Notes under the pieces: model-generated
The model's database searches: none
The model's input: only the letters and a program-made list of their open reading frames with translations
What the model was told of the DNA's origin: nothing
Program-made: the position numbers and the translations under genes
Shown: in pieces, positions 26,782 through 37,381 of the stretch
How the letters are laid out: every line of letters starts with the position of its first letter
How positions within the stretch are numbered: the stretch's first letter is position 1
DNA from: Croceibacterium_A sp035555595
Lineage (GTDB): Bacteria > Pseudomonadota > Alphaproteobacteria > Sphingomonadales > Sphingomonadaceae
Assembly (NCBI GenBank): GCA_035555595.1
Contig: DATMGK010000043.1
Location: 1 to 64,000, forward strand
Direction: 5' to 3'
Length of the DNA stretch: 64,000 nucleotides

Positions 26782-27726
26782 ATGTCTGTCGGAACTTTCA
26801 TGAAGAACAGCGGATGGACGGCGATCGCCATGGCGATGGTTGCCTCGGCCCTCCCCCAATCCGCATTCGCGCAGGATCGCGGCAATCGCCCCGAGCGTTC
26901 GGCCCAGCAATCGCGCACTGGTGAACGGCCACAGGCCGCGCCGCGCAATGGGGTGGAACAGCGTCAGCAGATGGCGCAGCGCGCAGCCCAGCGTCAGCAG
27001 GAACGGCGTGAGGTCAGAACGCCGGAACAGCGCGGACCGCAAGGCGGCGAGCGGCCCGCACCTCCGCAGGTGCAACGCCCCGTGCCTCCTCAGGCGCAGC
27101 AGGGTACGCGGCCTTCCGGCCCGCCGCCCCGCCAAGTCGAGAGCCTGCCTCAGCGCCCCGGCAATCCGCAACAGGCGCGGCCCAATATGCCCCGCCCCGG
27201 TGACCCGCGTAATCCGCAGAATGGCTGGCGTGGCGAGCAAAGAGCCGAACGTCCGGCGGTGCGCCCCGGACAGCCCGGCGGGCAGGTGCGCCCGGATGAC
27301 CGCAACCGTTCCTACGCCGACCGCGACCGTAACCGCAGCTATGCCGACCGGGATCGCCGCGACAACAACTGGCGGAACGGCCCCGGCTGGCGCAACGACA
27401 ACCGTGGCAATCACCGGCAGTGGGATCGGCGCTGGCGCGACAACAATCGCTATGACTGGCATCGTTATCGCAACGCCAACCGCACCGTTTTCCATGTAGG
27501 CGTCTATTACGCGCCTTATCGGAACTACAGCTATCGTCGGTTGAGCGTCGGTTACCGTCTGGACAGCCTGTTCTTCGGCAGCCGTTACTGGATCAACGAT
27601 CCATGGCAGTACCGCTTGCCAGAGGCTTATGGCCCCTATCGCTGGGTTCGTTACTATGACGATGCCTTGCTGGTGGACGTCTACAGCGGCGAAGTGATCG
27701 ACGTGATCCACAACTTCTTCTGGTGA
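26782..27726 (+). CDS. RcnB-like periplasmic protein with long basic low-complexity region
   Basis: A 314-residue protein with a signal peptide (about 30 residues, ending PQSAFAQ). Residues about 31-195 are Gln/Arg/Pro-rich and disordered, ending in a perfect nine-residue tandem repeat RNRSYADRD (residues 174-182 and 183-191) whose two codings differ at most synonymous sites. The C-terminal domain (NTRNANRTVFHVGVYYAPY-type region, then RRLSVGYRLDSLFFGSRYWI and AYGPYRWVRYYDDALLVDVY) matches the RcnB family, named after an E. coli periplasmic Ni/Co homeostasis factor. In this lineage the family is large and metal function is unproven. A terminator follows. Confidence 0.82.
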   Translation: MSVGTFMKNSGWTAIAMAMVASALPQSAFAQDRGNRPERSAQQSRTGERPQAAPRNGVEQRQQMAQRAAQRQQERREVRTPEQRGPQGGERPAPPQVQRPVPPQAQQGTRPSGPPPRQVESLPQRPGNPQQARPNMPRPGDPRNPQNGWRGEQRAERPAVRPGQPGGQVRPDDRNRSYADRDRNRSYADRDRRDNNWRNGPGWRNDNRGNHRQWDRRWRDNNRYDWHRYRNANRTVFHVGVYYAPYRNYSYRRLSVGYRLDSLFFGSRYWINDPWQYRLPEAYGPYRWVRYYDDALLVDVYSGEVIDVIHNFFW

Positions 27727-27755
27727 TCCAAACCGGTCATTGCCGGAGCAACAGA

Positions 27756-27785
27756 AAACCCCGTCCTGAAAAGGGCGGGGTTTTT
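27756..27785 (+). terminator. Rho-independent terminator after rcnB-like gene
   Basis: AACCCCGTCC pairs with GGGCGGGGTT (one mismatch) across TGAAAA, followed by TTTTT. It begins 30 bp after the stop codon. Confidence 0.88.
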
Positions 27786-27847
27786 CGTATGCTTATGCAG
27801 CGTGAGAGGGCTTGCCTCGCCACGCCAGCCCTTGATAAGCCGACGCC

Positions 27848-28525
27848 ATGGCTTTGGTACCAGCGCCGCTGGCGCACGAGAACCCCGATCGCGAACGTCT
27901 GCGCCGCATGGGCCGCAAAGTGCGGGAGCGGCTCGGCGGGAACGACACGGTCTATAAAGTGCCGACGGAGAAGGCGGAAATATACGCCATCGGCGACTTC
28001 TTCGATCCCGTCGAATGTGGACGCCTGATGGCAATAACCGACGCTGTCGCGCAACCCAGCCGGGCCTTTGACGCGGAATACGGCTATCGCACATCCTATT
28101 CCGGTGACGTGGATCCCCACGATCCGTTCATCCGCAAGCTTCAACGTCGGATCGACGACCTGCTGGGCATCGATCCCAGCTATGGCGAAACATTGCAGAC
28201 GCAGCGTTATCTGCCCGGCCAGCAGTTTCAGGCCCACACCGACTGGTTCCCCGCCAACACCCCCTACTGGGAACAGGAAAAGGAACGCGGCGGGCAACGC
28301 GCCTTCACCGCGATGGCCTATCTCAATGCGGTGGAAGAAGGCGGATCGACCGACTTCCCGCGCCTTGGCCTGTCGTTCGAACCGCGGGCGGGCACTCTGC
28401 TGATCTGGAACAACGCCGATCCCAACGGCGTGCCCAACCCCTTCACGGTCCACGCCGGGACCCCAGTGGTTCGCGGCGTGAAATATGTCGTGACCAAGTG
28501 GTATCGTTGCAGGCGCTGGTACTGA
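27848..28525 (+). CDS. 2OG-Fe(II) oxygenase, prolyl 4-hydroxylase type
   Basis: A 225-residue soluble enzyme of the P4Hc class. The double-stranded beta-helix carries the iron ligands His130 and Asp132 (FQAHTDWF) and His202 (FTVHAGTPV), with Lys212 (VKYVVTKWY) placed to bind the 2-oxoglutarate carboxylate. ETLQTQRYLPGQQF and AYLNAVEEGGSTDFPRLGL are the typical surrounding strands. It probably hydroxylates a protein or peptide substrate using O2 and 2-oxoglutarate; the target is unknown. The C-terminus CRRWY is short and basic. Stand-alone gene between the rcnB-like gene and lysK. Confidence 0.88.
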   Translation: MALVPAPLAHENPDRERLRRMGRKVRERLGGNDTVYKVPTEKAEIYAIGDFFDPVECGRLMAITDAVAQPSRAFDAEYGYRTSYSGDVDPHDPFIRKLQRRIDDLLGIDPSYGETLQTQRYLPGQQFQAHTDWFPANTPYWEQEKERGGQRAFTAMAYLNAVEEGGSTDFPRLGLSFEPRAGTLLIWNNADPNGVPNPFTVHAGTPVVRGVKYVVTKWYRCRRWY

Positions 28526-28580
28526 ACCGGGCTGCGATTGCATCGGCTGCCTGAGCCCTCCCGCCTTCGCGAGGTACGGG

Positions 28581-30182
28581 TCAGGCTTTGGCCAGTGCTT
28601 CGGCGATCAGGTTGCGGGTGTTTTCCACGCCATAGAGCGCGATGAAACTGCCCATGCGCGGGCCCTGACTGGAGCCGAGCAGGGTTTCATACAGCGCCTT
28701 GAACCAGTCACGAAGGCTGGCGAAGCCGAAAGCCTCGTTCTTGCCGATCTCGTAAACCGCTGTCTGCAATTCTTCTGCGGAGGCCCCGGCAGGCGCATGG
28801 GCCAGATAGGCATCCAGCGCACGCAACGCCTCCGCCTCACCCGCTTCGGGTGCGCGCTTGTTCAGCGTGGGAGCCACGAAATCGCGGTTGTAGGCGAGCG
28901 CGTTGCCAACCAGCCCGTCAAGTTCCGGCCAGTCTTCCGGCGAAGCGTTCTCGATATAATTGCCGAGATACGACCACACCTGATCGCGCGTCGCCCCTGC
29001 CCCCAGCACACCGACCAGATTGAGCAGCAGGCCATAAGTTACAGGCAGCGTGTCACCATCACCGCCCGTGTAGCCATTGGTGCGCAGCAGATGCCACGCC
29101 GGGTTGCCGAATTGCTGTTCAATCGGCTGTTCAGGAATCTTCGCCCGGAACTGCCAGTATTCGTCCACCGACTTGGGGATGACGCCGATGTGCAGGCTCT
29201 TGGCGCTTTTCGGCTCGCGATAGAGGTAAAGGCCGAGGCTTTCCTCGCTGCCGTAGGTCAGCCATTCCTCGATCGTCAGGCCGTTGCCCTTGGACTTGGA
29301 AATCTTCTCGCCGTTTTCGTCAAGGAACAGCTCGTAGATCATGTTCTCGGGCATACGGCCGCCCAGTGCACGCACGATGCGGCCGGATTGGGTGACGCTG
29401 TCGGTCAGATCCTTGCCGCACATCTCGTAATCGACGCCGAGCGCATACCAACGCATCGCCCAGTCGACTTTCCATTGCAGCTTGGCCTGCCCGCCGAACA
29501 CGCTCTGTTCGACAGTCTGCCCTTCATCCTCGAACCGGATCATACCGGTTGCGGCATCGAGCACCGTCACCGGCACTTGCAGCACCACGCCGCTGGTGGG
29601 GCTGACCGGCAGGACCGGCGAATAGGTCGCCTGCCGTTCCGCCCGCAGCGTCGGCAGCATGATGTCCATGATCGCGTCGTACTTTTCCAGCACGCGCACC
29701 AGCGCGGCATCGAACGCGCCGGAATTGTAGCGATCGCTGGCGGCGACGAATTCGTAATCGAAGCCAAAGCGATCGAGGAAATCGCGCAGCATCGCGTTGT
29801 TATGATGGGCGAAGCTTTCAAACCCGGCGGCAAACGGATCGGGGATGCGGCTGAGCGGCTTGCCCAGATTGGCCTGCATCATTTCCTTGTTCGGAACGTT
29901 GTCGGGCACCTTGCGCAGCCCGTCCATATCGTCACTGAACGCAACCAGCCGCGTCGGCGCGCCGCCGCTGACGATTTCATATGCGCGGCGCACCAGTGTG
30001 GTGCGGAGCACTTCCTGAAAGGTGCCGATGTGCGGCAGGCCACTGGGGCCATAGCCGGTTTCGAACAGCACAGGCGCCCCATCGGGCTTGCCATCGGGGA
30101 AGCGTTTGACGAGCTTCATCGCCTCCTGAAAAGGCCAGGCCTTGGAAACACGGGCGGCGGAGATCAGTGCGTCATCAAACAT
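28581..30182 (-). CDS. lysK: Lysyl-tRNA synthetase, class I
   Basis: A 533-residue class I LysRS (archaeal type), common in alphaproteobacteria in place of the class II enzyme. The HIGH-like signature lies in YGPSGLPHIGTFQEV, and the KMSKS-like loop is EKISKSKGNGLT. The insert with FSDDMDGLRKVPDN and the Rossmann-fold VDWAMRWYALGVDYEMCGKD are characteristic; the C-terminal alpha-helical cage domain is present. It charges tRNA-Lys in the cytoplasm. Divergent from the UvrD helicase at 30286. Length is normal for bacterial members. Confidence 0.95.
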   Translation of the reverse strand: MFDDALISAARVSKAWPFQEAMKLVKRFPDGKPDGAPVLFETGYGPSGLPHIGTFQEVLRTTLVRRAYEIVSGGAPTRLVAFSDDMDGLRKVPDNVPNKEMMQANLGKPLSRIPDPFAAGFESFAHHNNAMLRDFLDRFGFDYEFVAASDRYNSGAFDAALVRVLEKYDAIMDIMLPTLRAERQATYSPVLPVSPTSGVVLQVPVTVLDAATGMIRFEDEGQTVEQSVFGGQAKLQWKVDWAMRWYALGVDYEMCGKDLTDSVTQSGRIVRALGGRMPENMIYELFLDENGEKISKSKGNGLTIEEWLTYGSEESLGLYLYREPKSAKSLHIGVIPKSVDEYWQFRAKIPEQPIEQQFGNPAWHLLRTNGYTGGDGDTLPVTYGLLLNLVGVLGAGATRDQVWSYLGNYIENASPEDWPELDGLVGNALAYNRDFVAPTLNKRAPEAGEAEALRALDAYLAHAPAGASAEELQTAVYEIGKNEAFGFASLRDWFKALYETLLGSSQGPRMGSFIALYGVENTRNLIAEALAKA

Positions 30183-30285
30183 GGTGTCGCGCCTTTCGCG
30201 GATGGCGCGCGGGTGCGCAAGCCCCGGCCACTCGCGCTAGTGCCCAAGGGTTGCGCGCCCGGTCGATGTTCCCTAGCTGTTCACG

Positions 30286-32595
<2,310 letters not shown>

Positions 32596-32707
32596 CGCCC
32601 GATGGCGGATCTGGCGAGATAGGCCCGGCACAGGCAGGGAAGTTCCACGCACGCCATTTCCGCAAGTGTGGAGCGATTGCATGGGCTGCCGAAGCAGCGG
32701 AAATCAA

Positions 32708-32733
32708 ACGGGCGCTCCGCAACGGGCGCCCGT
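32708..32733 (-). terminator. Terminator-like hairpin after DEAD-box helicase gene
   Basis: On the minus strand ACGGGCGC and GCGCCCGT form a perfect 8-bp stem over a 10-base loop, followed by TTGATTT. It begins 7 bp after the helicase stop codon at 32740. Confidence 0.65.
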
Positions 32734-32739
32734 CACCCC

Positions 32740-34098
32740 CTACAGTGCCGAAAGGCCGAGGAAGCTGGGAACGGGGCCGTTCCATTCGCCGGGGGCGGTG
32801 GGTTCGTCTTCCGGTTCCGGGCGGCGAGGTTCCGGGCGACGGGCTTCGGTGCGGCGCGGTGCGGAACGGGTGCGTTCCGGCTTGCGTTCTTCCGCCTCGA
32901 CGGCAGCTTTCGGAGCGTCTTCCGCCTTGCGCCGGCGGCTTTCGCGCTTCGGCTTTTCGGCGGGTTCTTCGTTCGATTTTGCCCCACCCATCTCGTGAAC
33001 AGGGATTTCGATGCCGGTCAGCTTCTCGACGTTGGCGATCGCTTCCGCATCTTCCGGGGTGACGAACGTGAACGCCCGGCCCTTTGCCCCGGCGCGGCCC
33101 GTGCGGCCAACGCGGTGGACGTAATCGTCCGGGTGCCACGGCGTGTCGAAGTTGAACACGTGGCTGACGCCTTTGACGTCCAGCCCGCGTGCGGCAACGT
33201 CAGACGCGACAAGGATATTGACCTCACCGCTCTTGAACCGGTCCAGTTCGGCTATGCGGCTGGACTGGTCCATGTCGCCGTGGATTTCGCCGCTGCGGAA
33301 GCCGTGGCGGCGCAGGCTCTTGTTCAGTTCGCGCACCGTGGTCTTGCGGTTGGCGAAAATGATCGCGGTCTGCACATCGTCGGTTTCGAGCAGCTGGCGC
33401 AGCGCCTCGCGCTTGGCGCGGCTCGACACGAAAACCTTGTGCTGGGCGATGTTGGCATTGGCGGAGGCAGGCCGCGCCACCTCGATATACTTCGGATTGC
33501 TCAGGAAGCGGTCGGCCAGCTTCTTGATCGGCGGCGGCATCGTGGCCGAGAACAGCAGCGTCTGGCGATTGGCCGGCAGCTTTTCACAGATGAACTCGAT
33601 ATCCGGGATGAAACCCATGTCGAGCATCCGGTCAGCTTCGTCGATCACCAGAAGGTCGCAGCCGGTCAGCAGAATCTTGCCGCGTTCGAACAGGTCCATC
33701 AGCCTGCCGGGCGTTGCGATCAGCACGTCCACGCCTTCATCCAGCGCCTTGACCTGATCGCCCATCTGCACGCCGCCGATAAGCAGCGCCATCTTCAGGT
33801 CGTGGTTCTTGCCGTACTTGTCGAAGTTTTCGGCGACCTGCATCGCCAGTTCGCGTGTAGGTTCCAGAATAAGACTGCGCGGCATGCGCGCGCGGCGGCG
33901 GCCGGACGCGAGGATGTCGATCATCGGCAGGACGAAGCTGGCCGTTTTCCCCGTGCCCGTCTGCGCGATCGCGATCAGATCCTTCATCATCTGGACCTGC
34001 GGGATCGCCTGCGCCTGAATGGGCGTGGGTTCGGTATAGCCGGCGGCTTCCACCGCCTGCAGCAATTCATCAGAGAGGCCGAGATCGGCAAAATTCAT
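32740..34098 (-). CDS. DEAD-box RNA helicase (RhlE/DeaD type)
   Basis: A 452-residue ATP-dependent RNA helicase. Motifs: F-upstream MNFADLGLSDELLQAVEAAG, Q motif PTPIQAQAIPQV, Walker A AQTGTGKTASFVLPM, PTRELAMQV, VIDEADRMLDMGF, LLFSATMPPPIKKLADRF, ARGLDVKGVSHVFNFDTPWH, HRVGRTGRAG. After the core (about residue 370) comes a basic Arg/Glu/Pro-rich tail (KRESRRRKAEDAPKA to RTEARRPEPRRPEPE) that probably binds RNA nonspecifically. Acts in ribosome assembly or mRNA decay; exact paralogue not resolved. Start ATG 34098 fits the family N-terminus; longer frames are not supported. Confidence 0.92.
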   Translation of the reverse strand: MNFADLGLSDELLQAVEAAGYTEPTPIQAQAIPQVQMMKDLIAIAQTGTGKTASFVLPMIDILASGRRRARMPRSLILEPTRELAMQVAENFDKYGKNHDLKMALLIGGVQMGDQVKALDEGVDVLIATPGRLMDLFERGKILLTGCDLLVIDEADRMLDMGFIPDIEFICEKLPANRQTLLFSATMPPPIKKLADRFLSNPKYIEVARPASANANIAQHKVFVSSRAKREALRQLLETDDVQTAIIFANRKTTVRELNKSLRRHGFRSGEIHGDMDQSSRIAELDRFKSGEVNILVASDVAARGLDVKGVSHVFNFDTPWHPDDYVHRVGRTGRAGAKGRAFTFVTPEDAEAIANVEKLTGIEIPVHEMGGAKSNEEPAEKPKRESRRRKAEDAPKAAVEAEERKPERTRSAPRRTEARRPEPRRPEPEDEPTAPGEWNGPVPSFLGLSAL

Positions 34099-34239
34099 AG
34101 GGTGCACAATGTCCGGGTCGTGAGCGGAATGGCCGCCCCCTGTTTCAGGCAAGCGCGAAAGCACTGCCATGACGTGGCGGCCCCTAGGGCGCACACCCTG
34201 CGAAAGTCAAGGAATCGGTCACGGATTCGATCGTATCGT

Positions 34240-34731
34240 TTAGTCGCGTACCACGACGAGGCGGTTGAACTGCGCCACCCGGCAATTCGCGCCGGAACGC
34301 GATTGCAAGTGATCACGGCCCGAACAGAGCTGCCCGTCAGGCTGCCGCTCCACGTAAAAGCCGGAATAGAAATCGTCCGAACTGCACGTCCGCTCCAGCG
34401 CGGCGGAAAAGATCGAACGGTCGCGCATGAACAGCAGCAGGCGGTTACGTTCGCCCGGCTGCACGGCAGCGATGGCCGATACGGGGATGCAATCGCCGAT
34501 CTTCTGTTCGCGGAAAGTGGTCCGTCCTTCATCCTGCTGCTGGCGGGGAATCTGGGAGAAAGCTCGCTGACTGGTAGAGGGGGAACTGGGCGCGATGCGG
34601 ATGATCACCCGCTCCTCTATCCGCACCTGCCGCGCCACATCCTCGTCAAGCGCGGCGCGCGGCCGATCGCCCGATAGCAGGGGCGGCAGCAGCAGCGTAA
34701 GCGGCGAGAGGAGAAGCAGAAGGCTGTTCAT
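34240..34731 (-). CDS. Periplasmic protein of unknown function
   Basis: A 163-residue protein with a leucine-rich signal peptide (MNSLLLLLSPLTLLLPPLLS) followed by a mature domain: RVIIRIAPSSPSTSQRAFSQ, REQKIGDCIPVSAIAAVQPG, RNRLLLFMRDRSIFSAALER, TCSSDDFYSGFYVERQPDGQ, LCSGRDHLQSRSGANCRVAQ. Four cysteines suggest two disulfides. I recall similar sequences in other sphingomonads but know no function. The ATG at 34731 is preferred over the TTG one codon earlier. Stand-alone between the DEAD-box helicase and the FAD-linked oxidase. Confidence 0.65.
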   Translation of the reverse strand: MNSLLLLLSPLTLLLPPLLSGDRPRAALDEDVARQVRIEERVIIRIAPSSPSTSQRAFSQIPRQQQDEGRTTFREQKIGDCIPVSAIAAVQPGERNRLLLFMRDRSIFSAALERTCSSDDFYSGFYVERQPDGQLCSGRDHLQSRSGANCRVAQFNRLVVVRD

Positions 34732-34860
34732 CAATGGGTTGACCGATGCCCGCGACCGTTCCGCGCGGCCATGCTTCCCCCTGTAATTCCCCGATTGAAT
34801 GATTGCTTAACCCGTCAATTGCTCTTTGCAAGCATCCCCCGTCACTGGCAAAGGCGCGCC

Positions 34861-36294
34861 ATGGCGGACAACGACGCATTCCTGGCCGAAGCCCAGGCCC
34901 TGCTCGGCGAACGCGGGCTGACCCGCGACCCCGATCTCCTGCTACCCTGGCTGACCGACTGGCGCGGGCGATATACCGGCCGCGCGATGGCCATGGCGTC
35001 CCCCGCCTCCACCGGGGAACTATCGGCGCTGATGGCCCTCTGCACCCGCCATGCCGTGCCTGTGGTTCCGCAGGGGGGCAACAGCGGCATGTCCGGCGGC
35101 GCCACGCCTGATGACAGCGGGCAGGCCCTGCTCCTTTCGCTCAGGCGGATGAATGCGATCCGGCGGTTCGACCCGGCCGCTCGTGAAGTGACCTGCGAGG
35201 CTGGCGTGATCCTCCAGACATTGCATGAGGCGGCAGAGGCAGAGGGCCTGCGTTTCCCCCTGACGCTGGGCGGCAAGGGTTCGGCAACGATCGGCGGTCT
35301 GATTTCCACCAATGCGGGTGGCACTCAGGTGCTGCGGCACGGATCGATGCGGGCGCAGGTACTAGGGCTGGAAGCCGTGTTGGCCGATGGCCGCATATTC
35401 GATGCACTGGTGCCGCTGAAGAAGGACAATCGCGGGTTCGATCTGAAACAGCTGCTGATCGGTTCCGAAGGCACGCTGGGCATCGTTACCGCCGCTACTC
35501 TGCGACTGATGCCAGCGCTGGCGGACCGCGCGGTGCTGTGGGCCGGGCTGCGTTCGATTTCCGCCGCGCGCGAGTTGCTGTTGCAGAGCGAGGCGCTGGC
35601 GGGGGACGCGCTGGAAGGTTTCGAGGTGATGCCGCGTCATAGCCTTGAGGCGGTGCTGGCCCATGTTCCCGGATCGCGCGCGCCGCTGGCTGACCCGCAC
35701 GAATGGAATGTGCTGATCGAACTGGCCGCCGACGCAGCCCGAGCGCCCGCCCTGCCCGGCCTGGCGGAGGAATTGCTGGCGAGCGGGTTCGACGCCGGTC
35801 TGGTGGAAGACGCCACGATCGCCGCCAATGAAGCGCAGGCGGAACAGTTCTGGCTGCTGCGGGATGAGATCGCGCCTGCGGAGCGCGCCATCGGGCCTGC
35901 GATGCAGCACGATATCTCCGTACCCGTCGCCCGCATGGCCGCCTTCGTTGAAGCGGCGGTGCCCGATGTGGAGCAACGCTTTCCCGGCACGCGCGGGGTG
36001 GCGTTCGGCCATCTGGGCGATGGCAACGTGCACTTTCATGTGCTGGCCCCGGCGGGTTCTGTGCGCGGAGAGTGGGAGCGATCGGACGGCAAGGCGATCA
36101 GCGCCCGTGTGCATGATCTGGTGACGCAGTGGGGCGGATCGATCAGCGCGGAACACGGAATCGGTCAGATGAAAGTGGGCGAACTGGCCCGGCTAGGCGA
36201 TCCGGTGCAACTGTCGATGATGCAGGCGGTGAAGCGCGCGCTCGACCCGCTGAATCTGCTCAATCCGGGAAAGCTCGTGCCGCCTTGCGCCTGA
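34861..36294 (+). CDS. FAD-linked 2-hydroxyacid dehydrogenase (D-2-hydroxyglutarate/D-lactate type)
   Basis: A 477-residue flavoprotein of the FAD_binding_4/FAD-oxidase_C group. The PCMH-type FAD domain carries VPVVPQGGNSGMSGGATPDD, TCEAGVILQTLHEAAEAEG, FPLTLGGKGSATIGGLISTN, AGGTQVLRHGSMR and LLIGSEGTLGIVTAATLRLM. The C-terminal cap has metal-site histidines in FGHLGDGNVHFHVLAP and the ending SISAEHGIGQMKVGELARLG, typical of D-2-hydroxyglutarate dehydrogenases and D-lactate dehydrogenases. It oxidises a D-2-hydroxyacid and passes electrons to an acceptor such as ubiquinone or ETF; the substrate is not resolved. Start at ATG 34861, after AAAGGCGCGCC. Confidence 0.88.
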   Translation: MADNDAFLAEAQALLGERGLTRDPDLLLPWLTDWRGRYTGRAMAMASPASTGELSALMALCTRHAVPVVPQGGNSGMSGGATPDDSGQALLLSLRRMNAIRRFDPAAREVTCEAGVILQTLHEAAEAEGLRFPLTLGGKGSATIGGLISTNAGGTQVLRHGSMRAQVLGLEAVLADGRIFDALVPLKKDNRGFDLKQLLIGSEGTLGIVTAATLRLMPALADRAVLWAGLRSISAARELLLQSEALAGDALEGFEVMPRHSLEAVLAHVPGSRAPLADPHEWNVLIELAADAARAPALPGLAEELLASGFDAGLVEDATIAANEAQAEQFWLLRDEIAPAERAIGPAMQHDISVPVARMAAFVEAAVPDVEQRFPGTRGVAFGHLGDGNVHFHVLAPAGSVRGEWERSDGKAISARVHDLVTQWGGSISAEHGIGQMKVGELARLGDPVQLSMMQAVKRALDPLNLLNPGKLVPPCA

Positions 36295-36376
36295 CATGAT
36301 GCCATTCTAAAGCCCGCCGACGCATTTTCAGGCGCCTGGTATTTGAGCCCGGCGACCAGCTTTACCGGAGAGAGAT

Positions 36377-37162
36377 ATGGCCAGCGCGCCGCAACCCCAG
36401 CTTCCCTTGTTCTACAAAGACCTGATGCCCCTCAACAGCCGCGATCATGGTTCGTGGCGCGCGCGCTCCGTCGACAAGGCGTCGTGGATCAACAACCAGC
36501 ACGCCATTCCGCTGACGGTGGAGGAATTCCCGCTGGCGCAGCGCGATTATCCGATCGTGTTCGCGGCGGGCGAAAACCCCGTGCCGCTGGCGCTGATGGG
36601 CCTGAACGAAGGCATCAACGTGTTCTTCGACGATGAAGGCCGGCTGCAGGGCGACCACTATGTGCCCGCCTATATCCGCCGCTATCCGTTCCTGCTGGCG
36701 AAGCTGCGCCCCGATGCGGACGAAATGTCGCTGTGCTTCGATCCCTCAGCCGATGTTCTGGGCGAATTTTCCGAAGGCGAAACCCTGTTCGCCGATGGCC
36801 AGCCGACCGACCACACCAAGGGCGTGCTCGATTTCTGCGAAAAGTTCGAGGAAGCCGGTGCCCGCACGCAGGCTTTCGTTGATGAACTGAAGAAGGCCGA
36901 TCTGCTGATGGACGGCGAAGTGGCCATCACGCAGAACGACAAGCCCGATCAGCCTTTCATTTATCGCGGCTTCAAGATGGTGAACCAGGACAAGCTGCGC
37001 GAACTGGATGAGAAGACGCTGAAGAACTGGAACGAGATCGGCCTGCTGCCGCTGATCTATGCCCACCTGTTCTCTCTCAACCTGATGCGGGTGATTTTCG
37101 CCATGCAGACGGCCAAGGGTCAGGGCCCGGGCGCACAGCAGGTTGGCGGCGCGGCGAACTGA
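36377..37162 (+). CDS. SapC-family protein
   Basis: A 261-residue protein with the SapC family pattern: PLFYKDLMPLNSRDHGSWRA, then NNQHAIPLTVEEFPLAQRDY, PIVFAAGENPVPLALMGLNE, VPAYIRRYPFLLAKLRPDAD, LCFDPSADVLGEFSEGETLF, and a C-terminal FIYRGFKMVNQDKLRELDEK, NWNEIGLLPLIYAHLFSLNL. SapC was named from a Campylobacter S-layer locus, and the actual biochemical role is unknown. No signal peptide is visible. In sphingomonads relatives often sit beside tryptophan halogenases and TonB receptors; here it is alone. The ATG has a GGAGAG site. Confidence 0.88.
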   Translation: MASAPQPQLPLFYKDLMPLNSRDHGSWRARSVDKASWINNQHAIPLTVEEFPLAQRDYPIVFAAGENPVPLALMGLNEGINVFFDDEGRLQGDHYVPAYIRRYPFLLAKLRPDADEMSLCFDPSADVLGEFSEGETLFADGQPTDHTKGVLDFCEKFEEAGARTQAFVDELKKADLLMDGEVAITQNDKPDQPFIYRGFKMVNQDKLRELDEKTLKNWNEIGLLPLIYAHLFSLNLMRVIFAMQTAKGQGPGAQQVGGAAN

Positions 37163-37197
37163 CGCCCGCGTAAGCCGAAATCAAAAAACAAAGCCGA

Positions 37198-37225
37198 GGG
37201 GTGCGACGTTTGCGCGTCGCACCCC
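37198..37225 (+). terminator. Perfect hairpin after sapC-like gene
   Basis: GGGGTGCGACG (37198-37208) and CGTCGCACCCC (37215-37225) form a perfect 11-bp stem with loop TTTGCG, 35 bp after the stop codon. Only TTG follows, so termination would be inefficient, but the stem is strong. Confidence 0.65.
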
Positions 37226-37253
37226 TTGATGCATCTGCAATATCGCTTAAATG
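37226..37253 (+). promoter_or_regulatory. Candidate promoter of the sRNA
   Basis: TTGATG (37226-37231) and TAAATG (37248-37253) are separated by 16 bp, a plausible housekeeping -35/-10 pair. A start site near 37259-37261 would give a transcript of about 100 nt ending at the terminator at 37362. The match is moderate and the assignment is inference. Confidence 0.4.
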
Positions 37254-37257
37254 AGGG

Positions 37258-37362
37258 TTGTCCGGTCGGCGCATCCCTCATGGCCCGGCTGGATAGATGC
37301 GCTCTGCGCATCTCCTCCCTGAACCTTGGCCACCTCGTGCGATCCGCACGAGGTGGTTTTTT
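37258..37362 (+). ncRNA. Candidate trans-acting sRNA with CUCCUCCC motif
   Basis: A gene-free stretch with ordered structure: ATGAGGG/CCCTCAT (37251-37257 with 37275-37281), perfect hairpin AGATGCGC(TCT)GCGCATCT (37295-37313), an unpaired TCTCCTCCCT overlapping its 3' arm, and a strong terminator ending at 37362. A CU-rich single-stranded anti-Shine-Dalgarno motif just before a terminator is a known feature of alphaproteobacterial sRNAs such as the suhB/mmgR-like and cuckoo families. Membership is inferred from layout, not from a search. The exact 5' end is uncertain. Confidence 0.6.
37330..37362 (+). terminator. Strong rho-independent terminator of the candidate sRNA
   Basis: CCACCTCGTGC pairs perfectly with GCACGAGGTGG across GATCC (11-bp stem), followed directly by TTTTTT at 37357-37362. 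It also lies just past the 3' end of the minus-strand gene at 37382. Confidence 0.92.
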
Positions 37363-37381
37363 ATGGGCGGTAAGCCCTGCC

